64,000 nt of DNA from Primulina eburnea (GCF_022965805.1 NC_133115.1:34587321-34651320), one strand, 5' to 3'. Shown: positions 20,222-34,423, numbered from the stretch's first letter. Program-made: numbers and translations. The notes: a model not told the origin generated them from the sequence alone.

Positions 20222-20872
20222 ATGGAAGCACTGTGGGATTTGGAAGATAGGTGGAAGCTATCAACACAGAAGGCTATTGTATTGTTTTCATGCATTTCAA
20301 TCTTGGTGATCACTGTATGTGTAGTGACAGCACTGAAGAGAAGATCGCAATGTAGGCAAAAAGGGGTTAATATTTCGAATCAAGAATCATGCGGGGATGT
20401 CTCGGCGGCTGAGCCTCCAGTATACAGGCGGTGGGACTCAGTGAAGAGGACTCTAATGGGATCAGTAAGGTGGAGCGGGCGGAGCAAATGGGAGGAGGAC
20501 AAATATTTTAGAGGGAGTCAAAGAGAGACACCGACTCCGTTGCTCGTGGGAAGAAATCTTGAAGGATCGGATGTAGGGTGGCAGAGTCATAACTCGACTT
20601 CCGCCGTGTGGCAGAGGCCAATTCTAATGGGTGAAAAATGCGAGCTTCCGAGATTTAGTGGGCTTATTCTGTATGATCAGAGAGGAATGCCACTGCATCA
20701 GTGTGAAGAAGAAAGTAACATACACATTCAGGTACTAATACCTTTGTTCTCAGTATCTTTTCGAGGATCGGGGGTAAATGTTTTATCGGTCGATTGATAC
20801 GTTTGTTGTGACATATAGGAGCTGAAACAGCCAGTCAGAGTTGAGAGAACTACACTGAAGGACTTGCTATGA
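20222..20872 (+). CDS. Small single-pass membrane protein, function unknown
   Basis: Two exons, 20222-20731 and 20819-20872, encode 187 residues. One clear transmembrane helix (about residues 18-39, IVLFSCISILVITVCVVTAL) is followed by a basic KRRSQCRQK stretch, so a type I or signal-anchor topology with a basic, Ser/Arg-rich cytosolic tail is likely. The tail has WDSVKRTLMGSVRWSGRSKW and, near the end, WQRPILMGEKCELPRFSGLILYD, which look conserved in plant proteins of unknown function. The second exon encodes ELKQPVRVERTTLKDLL; without splicing the frame would run 22 codons into the intron. I cannot assign a biochemical role. Confidence 0.7.
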
Positions 20873-23440
20873 CAGTGTGATTACTGAGTTTGTTCTGAAG
20901 TCGAGTGAATACACACACACACATATATGATCGTTCCGCGCATACTTTACTTCTTGGACTATGGTATATTCACAGTTACAGTCTTCAAACATAACATGGA
21001 TGGATTTTTGTTAAATCACTGCGCCATTAAAGTGCTCTGCTCAAACTAGCATGGAATCGCATGTGCTACAAAGATGGGAAATGGAAGTAATTAAGAGAAA
21101 AAATTACACGAGCTTGGCTTTTGGGGAGGTCATCTTAGTTCTTAGATCACATTATGTTTTAGCTTTTCATTTATTTTGTCTTCCACATAGCACATCCTGC
21201 ATTCGTACTCAGCTTTAGCATAATCTGTACAAGGTATTCTTGATGTGGAAATTGCTTCTATTTTAGTGCTCTTGCCTTGAGAAGAAGTCACGCAAGAAGG
21301 TGTACTCTAAATAAATTTTTTTACCCACTTTTTAGTGTGACATTTTCATTCAAAATGTAATATGAAAACAGACTATTTATCTATCGATATTGATCCAATA
21401 ACTGCAATTTTTTGTATCATTTTTTTTTTACCGTTGATATTAAGCAATAAGCCAAAATTGTTGTTATAAGGGGTGTTTGAGTTGGTGTGGTAGATTGAGC
21501 TTGTTTAAGTACAAGTTGTTACTTGGGTGAACATAAAATATACGTCGTCGTAATCACAATTTAGAACAGAAAATCAGTAAAACCAAAATACTAAAAAAAT
21601 TCATTTGTTTACTTTTTTGGGAAGTTTTTTTTCTATTGGTAAAATTTTATACATATGTCTATAGTATCAAGACTATATTCTCATTCAATGAATCATTTTA
21701 AAATTACGCAGTTAAATGTCTTTAATCCAAGTCATGAAGCAAGTTACATCAACATTCATAAAATTGCCACATTGAAACGCATCAAATTCAATTCAACTCA
21801 AATATATTCGTTAAAAATTTCAACAATACTCCACATGAATTGAAATTGACCGAAATAAAAAAATTGGGTGATAACATTCAACAGTTGAATCTTGCATATA
21901 ATATCATATAATATGTAGGAGTTCACTTTGAACATTCTCTTATGAAAGTATTTTATTTTATTGGCTGATCAGTATACACAATGTCATTGAACTATTTTGT
22001 TGTTTGTGTAAACTTTTATATATCTCATGCAAGATTCTCATTCATACACTTGTGTTCTCATTGTTGTATTTGTTTTGACCATAAACACACGTCTGGTTTG
22101 GTTAGAGGGTATAGAATTGAGCCATATAATTTTTTCGAAGTGGTCTCACTTTTCTCACACATAGATGATGCTTCGTAAGAACAATTTGCATTGTTTCATC
22201 AATTTTTTTTTACATATAAATAATATTTTTTATTAGTAAGATAAAATAATATTTTTATGAGTACTTGTGTTGGGTTAGAAATCTGTTTCACGAAATTTAC
22301 CTTTTGTATTCTCTCAAACAGATAATTTTGGACATGATTTGCATCTTAACAATCGCTATGCTTCAAAATCTTTGGTTTCACCAAATTAATGAAGCACTAG
22401 ATACCACCACCTTCCGCTGACATCCAGCCACTACCGACACCAACCGCGTCCGTAGATTCACCTACCGGTCAAAGGGCAATATCGTCAATATCTACTAACA
22501 TTTAATGACTTGAACTTGATGATCAGCTCCCTAGCTGATTCAATTATGTGGGGAACATTGGTTATTATTATTTTAAATGATAGTATGTTTTTTTTTATAG
22601 AAATTTTCATAAATTTTTATTTGTAAGATCAGACAAAATTATTAGTTTTTAATATGCAATCCAAATATAATATATGTTTCACAAAAAATTCAATTTTTGT
22701 CATTAAATTTGATTTATTTGAGATATTTGAATTTGTTTATTGTCGGAATTTCATAAACGATAAAAGTTTTATATGCGTCAGATATCAACGTTGTCTCAAA
22801 TATTGTAACACATAGTAACAACACTCAACAAAATAATATGTAACACAAATCTAAAACAATGTGCCGACAAACTGGTGCAACAAAACAAAATATAAATGTT
22901 TTAATAGTTTTTATTCGTCAAAGACATATACATACTACAATGTCTATATCTAGAATCACCGATTGAAGACATTAATTGTTTCCAACAAATTTTTATATCA
23001 TATTAAAACACTCATTAAATAAGTAAAATGAAAAATTTGTTTGTGAAATTTGTTCTTTCTATATTTTTTTTTTATATTAGAACACACAAATAGACTTGTA
23101 TATAATGTATAGTAAGTTTCTTGTGAGACGGTCTCACAAATCTTTATCTGTGATACGGGTCAACTAGACCGATATTTACAATAAAAAGTAATATTCTTAG
23201 TATAAAAAGTAATATTTTTTTATGGATGACCCAAATAAAATATATATCTCATAAAATACGATTCGTGAATCGTCTCACACAAGTTTTTGTCTATAATATC
23301 ATGGCGAATAATAATTTATCATAAAACAATTCAAATAATTATAAAATAAATTCGGACATGAAAACTCGTGATAATAATATGACTTATTCAACTATTTATT
23401 ATGTTATAAAATAAAATAAAAGATAACAAATAAATCGTAC
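20873..23440. other. Gene-free spacer upstream of RHM
   Basis: 2.5 kb of AT-rich sequence with one good MITE (23109-23291). The start holds the 3' UTR of the small membrane-protein gene; the end is the RHM promoter. No supported gene. Confidence 0.5.
23109..23291 (-). mobile_element. 183-bp MITE in the RHM promoter, TSD TATAATGT/TATAATAT
   Basis: Same length and layout as the other copies. The left end (ATAGTAAGTTTCTTGTGAGAC) carries an intact GTGAGACGGTCTCAC, and the right end is cacacaagtttttgtc. Flanks at 23101-23108 and 23292-23299 differ at one base, so it is an older insertion. It ends about 160 bp upstream of the RHM TATA box and could affect that promoter. Confidence 0.78.
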
Positions 23441-23452
23441 GCGCCGCGTGCT

Positions 23453-23460
23453 ATATATAA
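23453..23460 (+). promoter_or_regulatory. TATA box of RHM
   Basis: ATATATAA sits in GC-rich context (gccgcgtgctatatataaggcagc). It is followed by a pyrimidine-rich leader (catttcttcttcgttctcttttcc), typical of a plant core promoter. Transcription probably starts about 30 bp downstream. Confidence 0.6.
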
Positions 23461-23489
23461 GGCAGCACCTCAAACATTTCTTCTTCGTT

Positions 23490-24358
23490 CTCTTTTCCTT
23501 CCATCATTTTAATTACTTCCTCTGAGATTTTGGTCTTTCTAGAGTTGGAAGTTGAGATCTTCTCCGGTATCTTGCTTTGTCGGTGAATACCGATCTGATA
23601 ATTGAAAATTCGTGAGTTCATTTAAAGATCCCGTTCTGTTTACCTTAATTCTGTAGATCTGATCAAAATTACGTTGTATTTGTTGTTGATTTGCTGTCAT
23701 TTTCTCGGAACATCGTATATGCTCTTCTATAAGTTCTATGTGTTTATAGTTGCTTTGTGTGCGTGTGATGTGGTGTTTCCTATCGTCGGTGCTGTTGAAG
23801 CTGGATATTTACTGATTTTTATTGATGGAAATAATTGCTATTGTGCGTGTTTAATTGGAATTGGGACATTTGACGATCTCTATTAAAGCTTTGCGTGCGA
23901 TCGTGTTGGTTTAGCTAGCTTTTAAGTTAGAATGTTAATTGCTCGAGCAACGGTTTGATATTTTCTTACCGACATGTCTGTTTAATGACGAAGCTTTCAT
24001 GTTCGATGATATGAATCTGGATTGGGATATTTGTTTGGTCCTCCAGTTACGTTCTACGTGAGACATGAATCGGATAAAATAAGTTGGAAGGGATCAAGGT
24101 GTTTTCTCTTTTAAATAATGGTTCGATCGACTGATATTTAAAATAGTATGTGCAGGCCCTAGTTGGATGAATTTCTTGATTTACTCAGTAGTATTAGTCC
24201 GAAAAGGCGGGAAAGAAAATTAGAAGATTGAAATCTTTCCGTAATTTACTGTTTGTTTATCTGCGCTTCCTGTTCTTCAGTTGACATTCGTGCTTTTCTG
24301 GTTATAGGACATTGATTTTAATATATAGATTATTTCCTTATTTGTTTTTCCTTGCAGA
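23490..24358 (+). other. RHM 5' UTR with leader intron
   Basis: No coding is seen between the TATA box and the ATG at 24371. A strong acceptor, tttttccttgcag, ends at 24358, 12 bp before the ATG, so a leader intron of several hundred bases is likely. The donor is uncertain; candidates are just after the pyrimidine-rich leader at about 23560-23610. Long leader introns commonly raise expression of plant housekeeping genes. Confidence 0.6.
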
Positions 24359-24370
24359 AATTAACTTGCG

Positions 24371-26504
24371 ATGTCAACATTTACCCCCAAGAATATCCTT
24401 TTAACTGGGGCTGCAGGATTTATTGCGTCTCATGTTGCAAACAGGCTCATCCGGAACTACCCTGACTACAAGATTGTTGTCCTTGACAAACTTGATTACT
24501 GTTCCAATCTCAAAAACCTTTTCCCCTCCAAAGCTTCTCCCAACTTCAAGTTTGTCAAGGGTGACATTGGCAGTGCCGACCTTGTCAACTACCTTCTCGT
24601 TGCTGAGAACATTGACACTATAATGCACTTTGCGGCCCAGACCCATGTTGATAATTCTTTCGGAAACAGTTTTGAGTTCACCAAAAACAATATCTATGGC
24701 ACCCACGTGCTTCTGGAAGCCTGCAAAGTTACTGGCCAGATAAGAAGGTTTATCCATGTTAGCACGGATGAGGTCTATGGTGAGACTGACGAGGATGCTG
24801 TTGTTGGAAATCATGAGGCCTCACAGCTCCTGCCGACAAATCCATACTCAGCCACAAAAGCTGGGGCTGAAATGCTTGTCATGGCTTACGGCAGGTCTTA
24901 TGGGTTGCCTGTGATTACCACACGAGGTAACAATGTTTATGGTCCAAATCAGTTTCCTGAAAAGTTGATCCCCAAGTTTATTCTTCTAGCCATGAAAGGT
25001 AAAACTCTCCCAATTCACGGTGATGGTTCTAACGTACGAAGTTACCTTTACTGTGAGGATGTTGCGGAGGCATTTGAAGTCATTCTTCACAAGGGAGAGG
25101 TTGGTCATGTCTACAACATCGGAACAAAGAAGGAGAGGAGAGTCATTGATGTGGCCAAAGACATCTGCAATTTGTTTAACATGGATCCAGACAAGAGCAT
25201 TCAGTTTGTAGAGAATAGGCCATTCAATGATCAGAGGTACTTCCTTGATGACCAGAAGCTAAAGAATTTGGGTTGGTTTGAAAGGACCACATGGGAAGAG
25301 GGGTTGAAAAAGACCATAGAGTGGTATGCTAGTAATCCTGATTGGTGGGGCGATGTATCCGGTGCACTACTTCCTCATCCTAGAATGCTGATGATGCCTG
25401 GTGGAATTGAAAGACATTTTGATGAAGCTGAGAAGTACGAATCTGGCAAGTCTGAATTTTCTGGAAATTCTAATCAGACAAAGATGTTGGTTCCGGTCTC
25501 CAAAACCAGTCCACCTCAAAACCCGGCCTCGAAGTTTTTGATATTTGGTAGGACTGGGTGGATTGGTGGTTTGCTGGGAAAATTGTGCGAGAAACAGGGG
25601 ATCCCATATGAATATGGGAAGGGGCGACTGGAGGATCGCTCGCAGCTTTTGGCAGACATCCTAGCTGTTAAGCCAACACATGTTTTTAACGCCGCAGGGG
25701 TAACAGGTAGACCCAATGTTGATTGGTGTGAATCTCACAAGACTGAAACAATTCGAACCAATGTTGCTGGCACGCTGAACTTGGCAGATGTATGCAGAGA
25801 GCATGGACTCCTGATGATGAACTTCGCCACTGGGTGTATTTTTGAGTACAACGATTCACACCCTGAAGGGTCTGGAATCGGATTTAAGGAGGAAGACACA
25901 CCCAATTTCACCGGTTCTTTCTACTCCAAGACCAAGGCCATGGTAATTTTCTTCTTTCATCAATCAAAATAATGTTAAGCATGATTTTTATTTTTTTTTG
26001 GTTTATGCCTCAACGTGGTTCTCAATATTTCCTTTATTCATTGTGAATCAGGTGGAAGAGCTTTTGAAAGAATATGACAATGTATGCACTCTCAGAGTTC
26101 GAATGCCAATATCTTCTGACCTGAGCAACCCGCGAAATTTCATCACTAAGATTTCTCGGTATAACAAGGTGGTCAACATTCCCAACAGTATGACGATCTT
26201 GGATGAGCTTCTTCCGATTTCAATTGAGATGGCGAAGAGAAATCTTAGAGGCATATGGAACTTCACAAACCCTGGAGTTGTCAGCCACAACGAAATCTTG
26301 GAAATGTATAAGAAATATATCGATCCGGATTTCAAGTGGGCGAACTTTACGCTTGAAGAGCAAGCAAAGGTCATCGTTGCTCCCAGAAGTAATAATGAAA
26401 TGGATGCGTCTAAGCTGAAGAAAGAGTTCCCTGAGTTACTATCGATCAAGGAGTCATTGATCAAATGCGTTTTTGAACCCAACCGGAAAACTCAAGTGGA
26501 GTAA
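24371..26504 (+). CDS. RHM1: UDP-L-rhamnose synthase (trifunctional RHM)
   Basis: Two exons, 24371-25942 and 26052-26504, encode 674 residues, close to the usual family length. The N-terminal half is a UDP-glucose 4,6-dehydratase: Rossmann motif GAAGFIASH, STDEVYGE and catalytic YSATK. The C-terminal half is the bifunctional 3,5-epimerase/4-keto-reductase: GRTGWIGG and YSKTK just before the intron. The enzyme makes UDP-L-rhamnose from UDP-glucose in the cytosol for pectin (RG-I), flavonoid glycosides and mucilage. The intron splits the ER domain directly after YSKTKAM. All catalytic motifs are intact. RHM1, RHM2/MUM4 and RHM3 cannot be told apart here; the symbol marks the family. Confidence 0.96.
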
Positions 26505-27055
26505 GAGAACTATATGAACCTTTGGGATACACCGTTGATGTGGCATGGGTGGTTAGGCGTACGTGTTTGATAAGTTCACCAATTTTTTAGTTAGAGGTAG
26601 TTTTCAGGTCCCCTTTTTTCGTTAGATACAAATAAATCAGTTGCGTGGAGATGCGGCTAGTCTGGTTTTTACTCTTGCATGTCTTTCGAGGTGTAGCACG
26701 TTGTGAACTTTAAAATGAATTTATTCGTGACGTTGTAATTCGTCCCTAAACCTAGCTGTTACTCTAGAGTCAAGGGGACAAATCAAAATCGCGCAAGGGA
26801 ATCCTCAAAGCTACCTCAGTTGACCAGGGGTCAGCCAACCACCGTCGTTTATTTTACTGCACTTTAAGCAATGAATTAGTGGGTATTACCATAATATTAC
26901 CCTCAAACTAATACGATGTAGAGAATCAAATACAAATTAGAGATGTAGGTAACGGGAAAAAGTAGCAGTACTACTAAATTTAAAATAAAACTAACATTTT
27001 ACAGGCTCACACCACCACATTGGACACCAGAACATAACTTTTTAGAATCACGAAC
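26505..27055. other. Convergent 3' spacer between RHM and TPS1
   Basis: Both flanking genes end here. It contains their 3' UTRs (plus-strand aaataaat near 26629-26636 could act as a polyadenylation signal for RHM). No other feature is seen. Confidence 0.5.
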
Positions 27056-30000
27056 TCAATGGAAGGATGAAAAGTTCAAGACGGAAGGCTCCGCCATGGC
27101 TTTCAAGAATGCCACCACATCGTCTGGGGTGTTGAGAAGATATCGAGCATTTGTACGAGGTCGGCCAACAGCACAAGAGAAGTAGTTTTCCTTCTTCAGA
27201 TCAAGCACGTTCCAAGAAGTATTTTCTGGTGATGACCGCCGGCTGCTCCCGGAGGAGCTCCCATTTGATTTCTTTTCTGAATTTGGACCATTCAGCTGAA
27301 TGCTGCTCTGAGATTTGGAGCTGCTTCTGCTGGCTGGAAGCTTTGAACTTGGCCTTTTCTCGACGGCGGGCTTCATTGTATCTGTTAGTTTCGTTCTTTG
27401 TAGATTCATGACATCGGGGGGAAGCTCTGGTTCGAAAAATGTGTAAACATCCTCATCCTGAAGCAAAGAAAACAAGGTCAGAGGGAATTTGAATAAACAT
27501 TGCACGTGCTTAGTAATTGTCATTCTCTTTGCAACAAGTTCATATCCCATAGATAAATATTGGCATTTATTTGCCCGTTATAAAAGCCAGGAGGTACGGC
27601 ATCCTGAGTAGTCTTTTTTTAAATGTAGGTTTTGTTCTCAGCTAGAGTTGGACCTTTGAAATTTACACACCTCACAAATTACATTGTTTATAGATGGATC
27701 AAATATGAAAAAGTTGCAGAAATGAAATTTAGAGCTCCAGAGGATTCTTTTCAAATTTTCAATTTTAAAAATAACAATATATATACCTTTCCCAAGAAGT
27801 GCCCAATGCACAAGACATAATCAATGGGTGTACATATGGCTTTGCTGTGAACAATCTCTCCCAGTATTCTGTCAATAGCAGCTCCCTGTCCACAGAAGGG
27901 AGGAAAAAACCGAATATTAATGCGTAAAACCAGAACCTAAAGAAGCACATTTTTAATCTTGTAATCGATCAAACATTTAAAATAATCGAGTAATATGGCT
28001 ACCTTTGTGACACCCACTGCTCGCACCTCAACGGAGCGGCTTCCTTGGACAACATCGACAGATGAATTAGAAATCGGACCAGTCCAGAGATGCTGTAGCA
28101 TGTCTCTGGCTTGCAGTCTTCCAAATTCAACATCTAAAATTGCAGCGGAGTGAGTAAACTGGAGTAAGAGCAGTTAGAAAAGGTAAGGCGTGAGAATATC
28201 TTCTTAGCATACATCTCACTAAGCTTCTTACCTGAATACTTGTAATTCCATACAAGTGAAGTTTCACGGCGTTCAAAATGCGATCTCGGGGTTCTTTCAG
28301 TGAAATACTCAAAAACATGCTGAAATGGTCGTCAGTAGCACCAAATCATGCAATAAGTTAAGGGTTGGATGCAGAATACAATGATGATATTAGTAAAGTT
28401 CCAATTACCTTAACACTGTCGACCCAATCCATATTTAAGTGTTCAGGCATCGTTGTCATCCATTCTCCTTTTGTCGATCGTAGAAACATCCCATTTTCAG
28501 CTGCCAACCACATGTTGTACTCCTCAAAGTTCTGCAAAAGATTTATTTCAGAAGGTATATAGAGTAACAAACAAGGGAAGATAAATATATTTACATCGTC
28601 AAGGACACTTCTGTCACTTCCACTGAGGACCACTATTGTTGTATTTGGATCGCTGCAAAGTCTTGACAAAGGTCCTTTCAACTCAGGATGCAACTTAAGC
28701 TCCATTTCTTTGATTTGATCCCCCCTCCTTCCAGGAGTGTCGATTGGTTCAGTTAGTGCAGCGTTGAAGCCCTATGGATAATGGTAAATAATAAACGAGC
28801 ACCAAATAACAGATTTTTAGCCCCTTTCATTAACAAAAACCATGTACCATTGGTATTTTGAGATATTAAAAATTAGGCTACACCTAAAAATTAATGTGAA
28901 AATCAAAAGTCAACAAATAAAAGGAGCATACCAGTATAAGTAACCGATTTTTAGATTGCAGGTAACGCTTGATAGCATCACTGACGACAAGTTGAGGTGG
29001 AACTTTTCTTATTCTTTGCTGAGCTTCAATAACGGTATCATTCAGTTCACTGCAAGCGTCAATGACATTATGGTTAGGCTTTGGGTGATCACTGATCGGT
29101 AGCTATAAGATTTCTACTTTTGGACGTGTTGGACTGTTAATTCTACAGCAGCGTAAAAAAAGACCTTACAGCAACTCGTCTCTTTAAGAACTCAAATCAA
29201 GCAGTGAACAAATTGACTTGGTTAAATTCAAACAAGAACATTGGTTGTCACACTATGGTATAAAACGAAAAGGAGCTGCAACTGTATAACACAAACCCAT
29301 CACATACAGTGCCAACACATAAACTTGCTACTTTCACATAGAGCAATTTCTCAGATTTACATTTTCCAGTTTAAATTATTTTCACCCAAATAGACAATTC
29401 CAAGTGACATGAATGATATGAAATAGTGACATAACTTGGACATGTAGTCAGATCTCATACATCTTCTATAACCTGATTAGAGGCTATGGCACGGCGTCAT
29501 TGTGGTTGAACATTACCTGATATTTTCATGTCCTCATTCAAGGGAGAACATAAATAGAGTTACATTGATTTCTTATGTAAATTTGTGCCCACTTCGCAAT
29601 TGTATCACCGTACGTAGAAGAATTGAAATAAATCCACATATTTCTCCCAAAAAAAGAAGAAGAAGAAACGCTCTGCGAAAGCAAAATATTTGACAATATA
29701 TTGGGAATGTATAATCCCCCCCAAACACTCATGCAAAAGCAAAAGAAAAAGATTTGACAACATATTTGGAATGTACCAAAATTTAAGCCTGGGTATCAAC
29801 CTCTTGAATAAATCATTTTGAGACTAACAGGGGCGTATATGATGACCAAATAGCCTGAGTGTCGACCTCGTGGTTAAATCATTTTGAGACCAACAGGGGC
29901 GTATGTGGTGACAAAATGAATGATGATAACACTCAGTTTCTTTCATCAGTCTAACCCAGTGTAAGTTGTGAAAAAAATCAGCAGGGTTCCGATGTAAATG

Positions 30001-33000
30001 AATAGAGAGGCTCACATGTTGATCATTATCATGCAACATCCTGCAAACTGCTAATGGTTGGACATTTTTGCAGGATAAAGAGAGATGTCTGTAAGACTGG
30101 AAGAAGAATAGAAAAGTTTTCACTTTAACTACAGTTCCACTTAAAAATCTTCAAACTATTTCAAATGAGAAAGATGTTACTCTATGGTCACTGAAAATGA
30201 GATGCACAATCCTAGAAATTATAATATTATTCTGGACAGAGGATGATGAAAGACAGAAAACCCACGCAGTCCTCGAGTTACTATATATAGTACACTATCA
30301 ATTCAGCAGGTGTATATTCAAAACAACTAGCTAACTTACACACCTCACAAAGAGTTCAGCCCATTGTTGAGCAGTATGAGTTGTCACATGCTCAAAGTTA
30401 TGCCTGTGGCGTTTCTCTCTTTCATCGGTGTGCATGTTCAGAGCTTGGCCTATAGCTTGTGCAACTTCTGTAATGTTCCATGGGTTTACGAGAATTGCAC
30501 CAGCACCCAGCGATTGTGCTGCTCCAGCGAACTACAATAATACCCAAAAGGATTTATCATAGTGGCAAAAGCAAAGAATAATCAAACAACATAAATAAAT
30601 AAATAAAACGTTGAAAGGGAAAAAATTCATGGTCCGACAACAAATTCCCGATGATAAATGAACTAAGAAAGGTGGCTCCACTAGAAAAAAAATAGAAGTC
30701 TGGAGTTTGAGAATTACTTCACTGAGGATGAGAACCCCTTTTCTGGAATTTTGGCAAGCCACGAACTCATAACTGACAAGATTCATTCCATCCCGCAAAG
30801 AAGTAACAAGTGCCACGTCTGTCAACCACCAAAATTATCAGAAGATAGCATCAAATCAGCAGCAATCAACCCCACATTTTCAGTAGTTAGACAATATTGC
30901 TTTTGCAAGGAATAGGAGTGTCCTGTGAAGTATAAATTTGAGGTGGTATTCAATCTCATCTAAGTTCCTCTTGCTTACAGTTTGATCTTATGCAGAAATA
31001 CTGTACCAGAAGTATCACTGTATTGAAGATCCAACTCTTTTTCCATATACACCAAGTTTTAAAGAAGAGAGGTTATTTTAAATGTATCATGGCATCAAAA
31101 TTTGCAGTCTACCACTTTCAAATGATTAAAGAAAAACACACAACATATCAAAATTAACTGCGTATTTGTTGCATGGTTTAACATCAAGGTGGTTGCAAAT
31201 TAAAGCTATCAGTTGCATAGTTTAATATCAAGGTGGTCAAGAATAAGTGGTGGCATGACATTTGATATCTTAAAATAAAAGGAGAAACTAGGAATTGACA
31301 ATCAAGCCACATCAATTATTACCAGTGACAGCATATAGTGCACACAAAGCATAGAAGTCGAGAGAACGGTCCTGCATAATGGGAAAAAAGATATTGCATC
31401 GGATATTTTAAAAACTATAAGAACATTTAAAACATTAACAGCATCATGTATGCATGTGTCTGGACTCTGGACAGATTACCAGCATGCCATAATAAAAAGA
31501 AGAACCTTAGAAGCTGGTATCTTCCCGGAACCCTCCGTGTTTAGCATGGCATGTAGCATGATTTTAGATCCTTCTAATGAATGCCATATTCAAGTTCAGA
31601 TATGTTTTTTCCATTTAACAATTTAATAGATTCTAGAATCATGTTATTTAGAAATGGACTGTCAGAAAAATTAAATGCTGGTAGACGAGGAAATTTGTAG
31701 CCATGAAATGAAACACAAAATTCCTGAATAATAATTCATCATAGATATTAGATGCTGGACACACTGTGAAGAGTTAAAAAAGAGAGAAAACATGGGAAAT
31801 ATGAAAATTCAGCAGAAAGGGGAAATCCATTGTGCTTAAATATCTATGTGCTTATAAATGCATGTGTGGGCAGCGTAAACACTGTAATTGTTGGGTGAAT
31901 GACAGGAGAAAGCTAACCAGATGATGAATTGGAACAGCTGCCAAAGTTCCAAATCTGCCATTGATCCGCCCGACAATTTCATGAACCTGGCTTGTAAGCT
32001 TTTGATCTAGGTAAAACAAAAGAGAGGAACAAAATGAAATGTCATCATGCAGAGAGAAAATCCATATGACCTTTGCATAAGCTAAAATAATTAAATTTTA
32101 GAAGGAAGTAGGTGAAACCACATCAGGCCATACATTCGGGAACATCAGTTCTTGTTGGCACTGCAATTTGGAGCAAAACCACCTTATCCCGCCAGTATGA
32201 ATTCTCTTCCAGAAATTTTTCAAATGCTAGAATCTTTTGAGGGATTCCTTTTATCATGTCAAGGCGATCCACACCAAGCATTACCTGTAAGATTATAAAT
32301 AGTTTAAAACTAATCAGCAAAAACCGATAAACTTGTGCAAAAAATTAAACAAATCACAAAGGACTAGCATAAATTCTTTGAAAATTTTGTATCAGATTGG
32401 TTAGCTAATCACCTATTCTTAAATTCACTAATATAGAAAGGGAACTTATCAAAGTACAATCAGATCAAATGTGATAGTCAACTCGGGGTAGGGGAGAATA
32501 CCCTTCCGAACACCTAACATGTTCAGTATGGAGTAAGGGAGATAAGGAACAAACTTTTCTTCCAGAAAATCTTTCTTTCAATTCTTTGATGTGTTCTTGG
32601 ACTTCAGGAACTTCAAGAGCACGGATGAACCTTTCTGAATCAATGCCTATGGGGAACTGCATCAAAAGATAAACAGATGACCCAAGTTATGAAAGAGTAA
32701 TGTATGGGGCAATAAAAAAGCATGTTAAACGTGTACGGAGCATTCTAGATAAAATCATGTGGAGATACCGCAGCCACGCGAGTTACTCTTCCTTGATCCT
32801 CTACACCTTCAGGAGTACCTTCAAGACCAAGAATACGAGTACAAGCACTACCGAAATGTCTGGCATAATCATATGTGTGGAAACTGGAAACAAAGCCCCC
32901 CCAAAATTAAGTTTGTAAATTATGCAAAGAATTCCAATAATAAATCGGCATAAGTAAAATCACAAAATGCAAACAAAGAAATCCTGGAACAAATATATGG

Positions 33001-34423
33001 GAGCCATATCTTACTTTATAAGAAAGCTTAATTTCGAACATGTTGAAATAGGTAAAATAAATGTGCTTATACAGAAGTCTGACAGAGATAACATACAGAG
33101 GTAAATCCGGAGGAAACTGTCGGGGTATCAAGAAAACAACATGTGCCATTCATTATACACATCCACAAGCATAGAAACCCGGCAAATAAAAAATAAAAGA
33201 CACGATGGAATATTTCAATATAACTAGTACACACTTAAAACTAATTATTACATCATTGAAATATTGCAGTAGTTAACACTTAACAGTAAGGAATTTATAT
33301 ATTCAAAAAAGTATTATGATTTATAAAGAGAAACAAACATATTACCCAACCAAATCAGCAGCTAGCACTGCATGAAGTAGCTCTGATCGAGATGGCAGAG
33401 TCCGGTGGATTTCAGAAGATGGAAAAGGGGTATGTAGAAACCACCCAACTTTCATTCTGCTATTATATTCTTTCAGGCATTTGGGGAGGAACATGAGATG
33501 GTAATCGTGGCACCAAACAACATCCCCCTCTTCATAGTGTTGGTTAACGACATCAGCGAACATTTGATTTGCCTTCTTGTATGCATCAAACTGCGACTGA
33601 AAACTCCTGGTTGTTGCAAGACGGTCTTCTTGTGGAAGTCCAAGATAGTGAAACAGAGGCCATAATATGTTGTTACAATAGCCATTGTAATACTGGTGAA
33701 CAATCTCTTCATCCAGGAAAACAGGGATACACTTCTGCAGTAATTAGAACAGAATAAGTCAACAGCAAGATCTTGCATGCTCACTGTTAAGACACTTAAG
33801 TGTATACCTTCAGAACCAAAAAGTTCAAACAAGTCGGAAAAGTTTTGCAAGCTAGACCAAAATCACGTAAGTATTTCACCTTCTCAGCTAGGGCTTTAGT
33901 AAGAGCCTTCTTCCCAACCTCATCCGGCACATTAACACCAGCCCAACCAATCCATCGAGCCTCAAATTCCTTTACACCTACATCAAGTAATTGCATAAAT
34001 CAAACCAAATACAAGCTACTTACTGATGAAAATACTGTCAAATAAAAAGTGGCGGGAATAAGAAAATAAGCGCACACCTAGAAGAGCGCTTACTAGACCG
34101 CCGGCACTTATCTCCAATGACCAGGAATCTTCACCTCTCCTCACTGCTGATACAGGAAGTCTATTAGCAACGACTAACAATCTCTGTTTGATAGACCTCA
34201 CCTCAGGCCTTTCCCGCCCTTCATTGAGTAGTCGCACAGCTACTTCCTGATATGGTTCAACATAGGGAGATCCTGAGCTATAATGATCAGAGATCTCAAT
34301 CCCTCCATTGCTATCAGTTACAGACGGAAATCTGTTGTTTCTTCTCAGTTCTCTTTCTCTCAAGAGCCTCCCAACTCTAGTGTTGGGAATTTGTAAGTTG
34401 TCGTTATACTTGTTCCCGGGCAT
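27056..34423 (-). CDS. TPS1: Class I trehalose-6-phosphate synthase
   Basis: Seventeen exons: 34423-34078, 33977-33880, 33734-33346, 32883-32769, 32656-32555, 32284-32134, 32006-31918, 31371-31323, 30818-30718, 30531-30344, 29049-28932, 28771-28595, 28531-28409, 28319-28232, 28133-28003, 27885-27787, 27457-27056. They total 2766 nt, 921 residues, with every junction in frame. The enzyme makes trehalose-6-phosphate, the sucrose-status signal, from UDP-glucose and glucose-6-phosphate. The N-terminal extension ([18 protein letters not shown]) is the class I regulatory region. The GT20 domain has [42 protein letters not shown] and [13 protein letters not shown]. The phosphatase-like domain starts [12 protein letters not shown] instead of the catalytic DxDGT, so phosphatase activity is not expected. 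A Ser-rich tail and [19 protein letters not shown] close the protein, as in Arabidopsis TPS1. No defect is seen. Confidence 0.97.

Noticed and set aside
24401..26482. Minus-strand frames of 137 and 144 codons opposite RHM
   Set aside because: They are shadows of the well-conserved plus-strand coding sequence.
28595..28771. Active trehalose-6-phosphate phosphatase domain in TPS1
   Set aside because: The catalytic DxDGT is replaced by GFNAALTEP, as in other class I TPS proteins.
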